Below are positions 1 to 5,353 of a stretch of DNA of 14,096 bases, piece by piece; within the stretch, counting starts at the first letter, position 1, and each line of letters begins with the position of its first letter. Location: assembly GCA_028712345.1 (NCBI GenBank), contig JAQTQF010000017.1, positions 1 through 14,096 on the forward strand, given 5' to 3'. The DNA comes from Phycisphaerae bacterium. GTDB lineage: Bacteria; Planctomycetota; Phycisphaerae; Sedimentisphaerales; UBA12454. A model generated the notes under the pieces. It was not told where the DNA came from. It worked only from the letters and a program-made list of their open reading frames with translations, and searched no databases. Position numbers and translations under genes: made by a program.

Positions 1-2
1 CT

Positions 3-1199
3 GCCGGCACATTAATCGTAAACGGCGATGCAACTTCGACGATTAACGGCTATATCGGCAGCGGCCAGATTACCGCTTACGGTGGAGCGGGTACTGTAAA
101 TGTTAGCTACAATACTCCAAACGCCGGTAAAACCACGGTAACAGCTACAAGCGGTGTTATTAACAGGAAAAAGAGTCCATACCTGCTCTATCCTGGCATT
201 AATACGCAGATGACTGTTCTGTGGCAGGTTGATGCTACTGGGATTTGCAATATTGCCTGGGGTACGAGTACGAGTTATTCGTCCGGAAATGTCAATACGA
301 CCGAGTATGGCAGCGACCATCAGCATAAGTACAATATCACCGGTCTTACGCCTGGTACGAAGTATTATTATCGGGTTACAATGGGATCAACCAGCCGGAC
401 TGGTAGCTTCAGAGCTGCTCCCGCCTCAAATGCGACGAGCGTAAAGTTTTTTATGTACGGCGATACGCGAACCCGAGGAGGCAGCAATAGCAGTGTCTGT
501 GCCCAGATGATTTCGTCGTATAGTGCCGACTCTGCTTATCAGACTATGGTACTGCACGCAGGGGACTGGGTCTCAGGAGATAACGAAACAGCCTGGAACA
601 ATGAATGGTACAATTGGTCGAATGTAATTGCAGCGACGGCAAATATGCCGTTTATGGGCTGCGCCGGAAACCATGAAGGCGTTGGTACTGTCTTTGAGAA
701 GTATCATCCGTTCCCCTTTGTTGCGGCTCATTATTACTCGTATGACTATGGTCCGGTTCATATTGCCGTAGTTGATCAGTACACCGCTTACACTGTAGGT
801 TCTACCCAGTATAACTGGCTTGAAAACGACCTGAACAACAGTACAAAACTATGGAAGATTATCATTCTTCATCAGCCGGGCTGGAGCTGCGGTGGCGGCG
901 CGCCTAATACTGTTGCAGTGCAGAATATTATACAGCCGTTGTGCGTGGATTACGATGTATCGATAGTTCTCTGCGGTCATAACCATTATTATGCTCGTGC
1001 GCTTGTCAACGGAGTACATCATCTGACAGATGGCGGCGGCGGAGCTCCGTTACACACGCCATTGTCGGGGCAGCCGTATATTGTGACTTATACTCAGTCG
1101 CTGGCCGTATCAAAGGTTGCGATTAGCGGAAATACACTGACATGTACCACTGTAGATTCAGATGGTTCAACACTTGACACATTTACTATTAACAAGTAA
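3..1199 (+). CDS. Secreted purple-acid-phosphatase-like metallophosphoesterase (5' end outside window)
   Basis: The frame is open from base 3, so the gene begins before the window; the first internal ATG (210) falls inside a domain and is not the start. Visible are 398 residues. The first ~50 form a small Gly/Thr-rich beta module (NGYIGSGQITAYGGAG) of a type I associate with planctomycete secreted proteins. Next comes a fibronectin-III-like domain typical of the N-terminus of purple acid phosphatases (NITGLTPGTKYYYRV). The calcineurin-like catalytic domain follows with metal ligands in order: YGDTRT, HAGDWV, GNHE, ILHQPGW, GHNHYYAR. These predict a two-metal phosphomonoesterase or diesterase acting outside the cytoplasm; substrate unknown. 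The GDxxY tyrosine that gives purple enzymes their colour is absent (GDWVS), so it may not be a true purple enzyme. It ends in TAA at 1197 with no PEP-CTERM or dockerin tail. Confidence 0.88.
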   Translation, partial: AGTLIVNGDATSTINGYIGSGQITAYGGAGTVNVSYNTPNAGKTTVTATSGVINRKKSPYLLYPGINTQMTVLWQVDATGICNIAWGTSTSYSSGNVNTTEYGSDHQHKYNITGLTPGTKYYYRVTMGSTSRTGSFRAAPASNATSVKFFMYGDTRTRGGSNSSVCAQMISSYSADSAYQTMVLHAGDWVSGDNETAWNNEWYNWSNVIAATANMPFMGCAGNHEGVGTVFEKYHPFPFVAAHYYSYDYGPVHIAVVDQYTAYTVGSTQYNWLENDLNNSTKLWKIIILHQPGWSCGGGAPNTVAVQNIIQPLCVDYDVSIVLCGHNHYYARALVNGVHHLTDGGGGAPLHTPLSGQPYIVTYTQSLAVSKVAISGNTLTCTTVDSDGSTLDTFTINK

Positions 1200-1264
1200 A
1201 TCAGGCGTAAAAAAGAAGTTAAGACGGCAAATTGCCATCTGATTTCTAAAGAGTAGTCAGGCAA

Positions 1265-1305
1265 GAGAACGGGCGGGTCCAAAAGAGTTGCCCGTTCTCA
1301 TTTTT
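1265..1305 (+). terminator. Intrinsic terminator of the phosphoesterase gene
   Basis: A perfect 10-bp stem, GAGAACGGGC (1265-1274) with GCCCGTTCTC (1290-1299), closes a 15-nt loop and is followed by A and five T (1301-1305). The T-run is only on the plus-strand side, so it serves the phosphoesterase gene and not the opposing tatC. Confidence 0.8.
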
Positions 1306-1389
1306 AGTCGGTAGCGTAGATGTTTTTTGCATTCTGCCTGTCATTTAGTTGGAGTATTAAGGCGTATTGATACAGGCAGGGTTTAGCGG

Positions 1390-2136
1390 TTAGCTTCTGT
1401 CGTCGCGGCGGCAGAATAAAACTCCCAGTTCAAACAGGACATACATCGGCACAGCTAAGGCAATCTGGCTAATCACATCAGGCGGGGTCATAATCGCCGC
1501 TATAATAAATATTACCAGCAGAACATATTTTCTGGCCTTCTTGAGATTTTCAGTCGAAACAATTCCTATCCTGTTGGCCGCGATTATCGCAATCGGAAGC
1601 TGAAAGCACAGGCCGAAAATCAGAGTCATCGATATCATAAAACTGATATAACTTTGCAGCGTTACCTGTGTCGTCAGGAATTTTATGCCCGTATCGAAAT
1701 CAATGAAAAAACTTATTACCATCGGCGCGACGATGAACAAATAAAATAATGCACCGACAGCAAACAGTCCCGAACAGGCGGGAACGATGATATATACATA
1801 TTTTTTTTCATTGGGATAAAGGCCGGCGGATATGAATTTCCAAAGCTGATAAAAAACCCAGGGGCTGGAAAAAATAATACTGAAAAGCATAGCGGTTTTC
1901 AGATATACGGTAAACTTTTCCGGCAGGGTAATCGCCTGGAGCCGGGCATCGGTGTTCTGCCCGACTGCCGCAAAGTACGGCTGAGCCATAAACGAGAGAA
2001 AAAACTTTGAGAAAAACAGACATATTGTCAGGACCACTGCAAAACCCAAGAGAGCAAGTATAACCCTTAACCGCAGTTCTTCGAGGTGGTCGCCAAGCGA
2101 CATTTCATTAAAATTATGTTCTGAATTTTCAGCCAT
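1390..2136 (-). CDS. tatC: Sec-independent protein translocase subunit TatC
   Basis: TatC is the receptor subunit of the twin-arginine export pathway in the inner membrane; it binds RR signal peptides of folded substrates and recruits TatA. The 248-residue product has the family's usual length and six hydrophobic segments. Hallmarks include the N-terminal HLEELRLR, the LPEKFTVYLK segment with the conserved Glu, the SPWVFYQLWKF helix followed by GLYPNEKKYV, and the late TPPDVISQ loop. I chose the ATG at 2136 (MAENSEHNF) because it leaves a normal short cytoplasmic head after GGGAA; the frame is open further upstream, but that stretch is unlike TatC. The next ATG (2106, MSLGDHLEEL) is possible. 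No tatA or tatB is in the window. It is divergent from the pilT-like gene, with 117 bp between starts. Confidence 0.95.
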   Translation of the reverse strand: MAENSEHNFNEMSLGDHLEELRLRVILALLGFAVVLTICLFFSKFFLSFMAQPYFAAVGQNTDARLQAITLPEKFTVYLKTAMLFSIIFSSPWVFYQLWKFISAGLYPNEKKYVYIIVPACSGLFAVGALFYLFIVAPMVISFFIDFDTGIKFLTTQVTLQSYISFMISMTLIFGLCFQLPIAIIAANRIGIVSTENLKKARKYVLLVIFIIAAIMTPPDVISQIALAVPMYVLFELGVLFCRRDDRS

Positions 2137-2193
2137 ATTTTCCCGCTTATATAGGAACCCATCATACCAGCAGTTTTTATATATTGCAAAGGT

Positions 2194-2222
2194 TTGATTG
2201 ATTTTAAGGCCCGATATATATA
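2194..2222 (+). promoter_or_regulatory. Candidate sigma-70 promoter for the pilT-like gene
   Basis: TTGATT (2194-2199), a 17-bp spacer and TATATA (2217-2222) lie 31 bp upstream of the ATG at 2254, in the intergenic space shared with divergent tatC. The run of alternating T/A allows other -10 registers. Confidence 0.35.
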
Positions 2223-2253
2223 AAATGGTCGTTATAAATTGAAAGGGCATTCT

Positions 2254-3399
2254 ATGGGTCAGGACTATTCAGTAACCGCTAAGGTCTATAAAACCGCAGA
2301 CTCCGGCGACTGGAGCATCGAGGATATGTTCGAGTATTTCAAAAAGCACGGCGCTATGAGGGTCTCCGACCTGCATATCAAAATCGGCGTTCAGCCGACT
2401 TTCAGGGTTGACGGCGATTTAATGAAACTGCGAGGACAGGTCGTTACAAGGGAAATCGCCGAAAAGCTCATCTTCCCGCTGCTCGGCGAAAAGCAAATGG
2501 CTGAATTTCGCGCAAAAAACAATGTCGATTGCTCGTATCAATTCGGCGAACTGCAATTCAGAATAAATGTCTTTATCGATAACGATGGCATCGTCGCGGC
2601 CATCAGGGCGCTGGGGCTGGATATACCCAAACTTGAAGATATTGGTTTCCCAAACGATGTTTACAAGGACATCGTCAAGCTGCAGAACGGCCTTGTACTG
2701 CTCACGGGCATAACGGGGGCGGGGAAATCAACCACTATCGCCTCTTTTCTCGACAGAATTTGCGAAAAAAAAGCCTGCCGGATTATCTCGCTCGAAGACC
2801 CCATCGAATATATTCTCAAACAGAAAAACTCGGTCGTCTCGCAGAGAGAGGTCGGCAGGGATGTGTCTTCGTTTGTGGCTGGATTAAAGGCGATGATGCG
2901 GGAAGACCCGGATGTTATTTTTGTCGGCGAAATGAGAGATGCCGAGACAATCGCGATGACCTTAATGGCGGCAGAAACTGGGCATTTGGTTTTTTCAACG
3001 CTGCATACCCGCGATGTTACCGGAACGGTAACTCGAATTCTCGATTATTTCCCGTCGTCAAGGCAGGACGAGGTTCGCAATCAGCTTTCGCTTGGCCTTG
3101 CTTATGTAATTTGCCAGAAACTGATTCCGAAAAAAGACGGCACAGGCAGGCTTATCTGTATGGAGGTACTGAACAACAATAATTACGCTTGCGCCAATAT
3201 CATCAGAACGGGCAAAATCGAACAGCTTTATTCGCAGCTTCAGACAAAAACAAAAAACAAGCCGGAAGAGAATATGATGACCTTTGAGTATCATCTCGCC
3301 AAACTCGTCAAGCTCGGCAAAATCGACCTGCTCGAAGCCAAAAAGTGGGTAAATGACCATCAATGCTTCATCGATGCGATGAATACATTGATGGTTTAG
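2254..3399 (+). CDS. PilT/PilU-family type IV pilus retraction ATPase
   Basis: A hexameric secretion-type ATPase that drives pilus disassembly at the inner membrane (twitching, adhesion, DNA uptake). The 381-residue product has an N-terminal PAS-like domain (SDLHIKIGVQPTFRVDG), then the RecA-like core: Walker A GITGAGKST at residues 152-160, Asp box LEDPIE at 180, Walker B DVIFVGEMRD at 220 and His box STLHTRD at 248. The length is nearer PilU (about 380) than PilT (about 345), and I do not see the AIRNLIRE-type motif of classical PilT, so the paralogue is left open. ATG 2254 is preceded by AAAGGG with about 7 nt spacing and is preferred over the TTG at 2239. No other pilus genes are in the window, which is common for pilT-like genes. 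Confidence 0.93.
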   Translation: MGQDYSVTAKVYKTADSGDWSIEDMFEYFKKHGAMRVSDLHIKIGVQPTFRVDGDLMKLRGQVVTREIAEKLIFPLLGEKQMAEFRAKNNVDCSYQFGELQFRINVFIDNDGIVAAIRALGLDIPKLEDIGFPNDVYKDIVKLQNGLVLLTGITGAGKSTTIASFLDRICEKKACRIISLEDPIEYILKQKNSVVSQREVGRDVSSFVAGLKAMMREDPDVIFVGEMRDAETIAMTLMAAETGHLVFSTLHTRDVTGTVTRILDYFPSSRQDEVRNQLSLGLAYVICQKLIPKKDGTGRLICMEVLNNNNYACANIIRTGKIEQLYSQLQTKTKNKPEENMMTFEYHLAKLVKLGKIDLLEAKKWVNDHQCFIDAMNTLMV

Positions 3400-3546
3400 A
3401 ATATAGAACTCGGTCCTATGTACTCCTTACGGAGAACAGAGAAAACAGAATTTAGAGTCATTTTTAATCGCTGATTACACCGATTTTGCGGATTCTCAAA
3501 TTTACTTTATGGTTTTTTATGCTTTCTCCGTAACATTTCAAGCTTT

Positions 3547-3647
3547 ATCCGCCGTATTGGCGGATTGATATGCCGTGTTTCACACTTGATATGCGGTGTT
3601 TGATGTCGTTTATGCGGATGGTAAAGCCTGAAAACCTTGTTTTCAGG
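3547..3647. repeat. Intergenic hairpins and 16-bp direct repeat
   Basis: This non-coding stretch has three elements. ATCCGCC (3547-3553) pairs with GGCGGAT (3559-3565) over a 5-nt loop. TTGATATGCCGTGTTT (3565-3580) recurs as TTGATATGCGGTGTTT (3586-3601), one mismatch, 21 bp apart. CCTGAAAAC (3627-3635) pairs with GTTTTCAGG (3639-3647) over a 3-nt loop. Short ORFs here are spurious. It resembles dispersed intergenic repeats; whether copies exist elsewhere in the genome cannot be seen. Confidence 0.55.
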
Positions 3648-3683
3648 ATCAAAAAGGGCAAATCATTTTTAGGACATGGTTTC

Positions 3684-3732
3684 GGCCGGCAAATTCCGGC
3701 CAATCCCAAATCCAAAATCGCCAATCCAAAAT
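3684..3732. repeat. GGCCGG palindrome followed by AATCCAAAAT-type repeat
   Basis: GGCCGG (3684-3689) pairs with CCGGCC (3696-3701). It is followed by the degenerate direct repeat CCAAATCCAAAATCG / CCAATCCAAAATGG (to about 3732). Such AATCC(C)AAA runs resemble filler repeats of planctomycete intergenic DNA. No coding role. Confidence 0.45.
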
Positions 3733-3799
3733 GGTATGCGTTATCGGGCAATAATTAAAGGGTCACCAAGGTACAAAGATACTTTTGACCAAGGAACGA

Positions 3800-3883
3800 G
3801 TCATCCACTGGCTTCCGCCAGTCATCCGCTGACTCCAACGAGTCTTTCGCTGCCCCCAACGGGTCATTCGGAGAGGTCTGAAG
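3800..3883 (+). repeat. 21-bp tandem repeat (four units) ending in an HSERSE-type unit
   Basis: Four consecutive 21-bp units start at 3800, 3821, 3842 and 3863, each opening with GTCATCC, GTCTTTC or GTCATTC; the third is fairly diverged and the fourth more so. In one frame the array reads SHPLASA/SHPLTPT and ends GHSERSED. The last unit (GTCATTCGGAGAGGTCTGAAGA) resembles the left arm of the palindrome at 9153-9228, so the two are probably related dispersed repeats. No start, RBS or fold supports a gene here. Confidence 0.6.
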
Positions 3884-3948
3884 ATGTTGTTTTTGGCTCA
3901 AAAACGCAGTTTTAGAGATTTTTTCGGGTGATTACTTCGTCGCTTCAG

Positions 3949-4045
3949 CCCGTCTTTGTTGGCGAGGCAAATAGTGTCTTCAGCTATCTTGAAAATGTAG
4001 CGAGTTTTGACGCCGGATGGTATCATTCTTTAGCTGCAAGTGTTT
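3949..4045 (+). pseudogene. Decayed RCC1-repeat protein fragment
   Basis: Read in the frame starting at 3958, this stretch gives VGEANSVFSYLENV, then ASFDAGWYHSLAA. The block AGWYHSLAA is the signature of an RCC1 (chromosome condensation regulator) beta-propeller blade. The frame has a stop at 3913 and loses similarity after about 4045, reaching TAA at 4096. No start codon or RBS is in frame, so this is a remnant, probably of a secreted RCC1-repeat protein of the same class as the PEP-CTERM genes that follow. Confidence 0.6.
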
Positions 4046-4143
4046 TTTTGTGCCGTTGCAAAATTATAACTTATTTTAAAGTAAGAAATAATGAATAAAC
4101 TGAACAAAACGCAAAGAAATGTCTTATTTAAGGCTTTGCCTGA

Positions 4144-4152
4144 TGTTATAAT
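4144..4152 (+). promoter_or_regulatory. Extended -10 promoter upstream of the secreted-protein block
   Basis: TGTTATAAT matches the extended -10 consensus TGnTATAAT exactly. The -35 region (TTATTT about 4124) is poor, as is usual for extended -10 promoters. It lies 56 bp before the GTG at 4208 and its AAGGAG, supporting a start at 4208 and not at the ATG 4091, which would be upstream of the promoter. Confidence 0.5.
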
Positions 4153-4207
4153 AGTATATGCGGTTTTATGGAGATTAGAGAGAAGATTTTTTAAGGAGAA
4201 AGAAGTT

Positions 4208-4489
4208 GTGAAAAAGAGGTTAGGGAAAATCGTTTTTGCTCCGGGTGAATCAAAACTCTTTCCTTCTTCATTGTCACCATATAAGTGGAGTATGCTCGAT
4301 AGTAGTGGCAATGCTGTTGGTATTGGTAATTATGATGTAACAGGAGGGTTCTATTATCCTGTGGGTGATTATTATGATTACACCAAAGTATCCGTTCCTA
4401 TCGAAATCGTTCCTGAACCAGCGACATTTTTATTGCTTTGCGGCGCTTTGCTGATTATTAGAGCCTTTACGAGAAGAAAAGGAGATTAA
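4208..4489 (+). CDS. Short PEP-CTERM protein, apparently missing most of its signal peptide
   Basis: The C-terminus is a clear PEP-CTERM sorting tail: VPEPATFLLLCGALL, then IIRAFTRRKGD, i.e. VPEP, a membrane helix and a basic end, recognised by exosortase. From the GTG at 4208 the product is 93 residues. That GTG is preceded by AAGGAG (4193-4198, 9 nt spacing) and begins VKKRLGKIVFA, which looks like the head of a signal peptide, but the hydrophobic core is missing and the text jumps to PGESKLFPSS. I infer an internal deletion. An ATG at 4091 in the same frame would give 132 residues, but its extra 39 residues are not signal-peptide-like and the promoter at 4144 lies inside them. The middle (about 55 residues) is unrecognised. 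It may be a non-functional remnant. It ends 2 bp before the next gene. Confidence 0.55.
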   Translation: MKKRLGKIVFAPGESKLFPSSLSPYKWSMLDSSGNAVGIGNYDVTGGFYYPVGDYYDYTKVSVPIEIVPEPATFLLLCGALLIIRAFTRRKGD

Positions 4490-4491
4490 AT

Positions 4492-5058
4492 ATGAAATCT
4501 AAATTTATCACAACGGTAATATTCTTTGTGGTACTGTGTTTTACCGTTTCTACTAAGGCTTCGATTTACATTAATAGTCAGTTGTATTCAGGAAATACAC
4601 TGAGCATAACCGATTCGTCTTACAATAATCTGCTGATCTCTATAAGTGGGGATTCAATTGTTAATATTTTCTATGAAGATGAGTATGTTGGACAAGATCC
4701 TACGGGTTTCTATCAGCCCGGAATTACATTTAATATTGACGCACAAGACAACGCTGTTGTTAATTTTTTCATTCCAGAAAATGATGAATTCTCTTTTTAC
4801 TTGTGGGACACTGAAGATAACTTGCCATCTAATTTTTTAGATGTTTACGCTGGACTTCAAATTAGCGCGCTTAGCTATCCCTCTGCTTCTTATACAGAAC
4901 TTTGGCGTTCTTACGGAGATGGTGTACCCCAAGTTCTATCCCCTCAGATTGGCTCTATTCAATTGCAGGATAGTTCTGCAATGAATTTTGTACCTGAGCC
5001 AGCCACCTTTCTTCTTTTTGGTATTGGTGGATTTCTGATTTCAAAAAAATCAAAATAA
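4492..5058 (+). CDS. PEP-CTERM sorting domain protein, secreted, function unknown
   Basis: A 188-residue exported protein. Residues 1-23 form a standard signal peptide (MKSKFITTVIFFVVLCF, cleaved after about TKA). The central ~140 residues are polar and beta-rich, with many Asp, Asn, Ser and Tyr (for example YNNLLISISGDSIVNIFYED), and match no family I can name. The end, VPEPATFLLFGIGGFLI followed by SKKSK, is the PEP-CTERM tripartite tail that directs exosortase processing and surface or matrix attachment. AAAGGAGA sits about 6 nt upstream of the ATG. It lies 2 bp after the shortened PEP-CTERM gene and 35 bp before the protease/dockerin gene, so all are probably cotranscribed. No exosortase gene is in the window. 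Confidence 0.85.
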   Translation: MKSKFITTVIFFVVLCFTVSTKASIYINSQLYSGNTLSITDSSYNNLLISISGDSIVNIFYEDEYVGQDPTGFYQPGITFNIDAQDNAVVNFFIPENDEFSFYLWDTEDNLPSNFLDVYAGLQISALSYPSASYTELWRSYGDGVPQVLSPQIGSIQLQDSSAMNFVPEPATFLLFGIGGFLISKKSK

Positions 5059-5093
5059 TCTAAAGTTAACTCAATTTATAAAGGATTGATAAA

Positions 5094-5353
5094 ATGAGAT
5101 ACATATTCCCTATACTTATAACGCTCTGTTTTATATCTTCAGCGAATGCTTTGGTATATTACTCAGATGACTGGACAAATAACGGAAATAGTGCATTGAT
5201 ATTCGATGATGCCAATGCACCATTTGATCCTATTGTCTGACCGCACTTGGAAATAAATACCACAACATTCACCTCAATTCTACTGTAGTTTCACCAAACT
5301 TTATTCTTTCATGCAAACATTGGGAAGTCTCCAAAGGTTGCCGAATAAAGAAA
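5094..5353 (+). pseudogene. Frame-shifted N-terminal part of the protease/dockerin gene (signal peptide and catalytic His)
   Basis: ATG 5094 has AAAGGA at 5080-5085 (8 nt spacing) and begins a good signal peptide (MRYIFPILITLCFISSANA). Its frame stops at TGA 5238 after 48 residues (ending NAPFDPIV). The frame one base back is open from 5228 and runs without stop into the long ORF beginning at ATG 5354. That intervening stretch reads NSTVVSPNFILSCKHW, the family pattern around the catalytic His of trypsin-like proteases. So 5094-8104 is one gene of about 1003 residues broken by the equivalent of a one-base deletion between about 5226 and 5238. No slippery heptamer is seen. It is either a true disabling mutation, a sequencing or assembly error, or an unrecognised recoding site; the first two are favoured. 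Confidence 0.75.

Noticed and set aside
3565..3883. Possible CRISPR array
   Set aside because: Repeats are contiguous or only twice repeated and degenerate, with no uniform spacers and no cas genes nearby.
3570..3915. Overlapping short ORFs on both strands
   Set aside because: They are translations of hairpins and repeats (PNPKSKIANPK, SHPLASASHPL, HSERSE) without RBS or domain.
5232..5242. prfB-like +1 frameshift site (GTC TGA C) at the break in the protease gene
   Set aside because: A +1 shift would enter the frame starting at 5239, which meets TAA within a few codons. The productive frame needs -1 or +2.
5238..5288. TGA 5238 read through as selenocysteine
   Set aside because: The same frame meets TAG at 5286 and the peptide between shows no protease similarity, so read-through does not join the halves.
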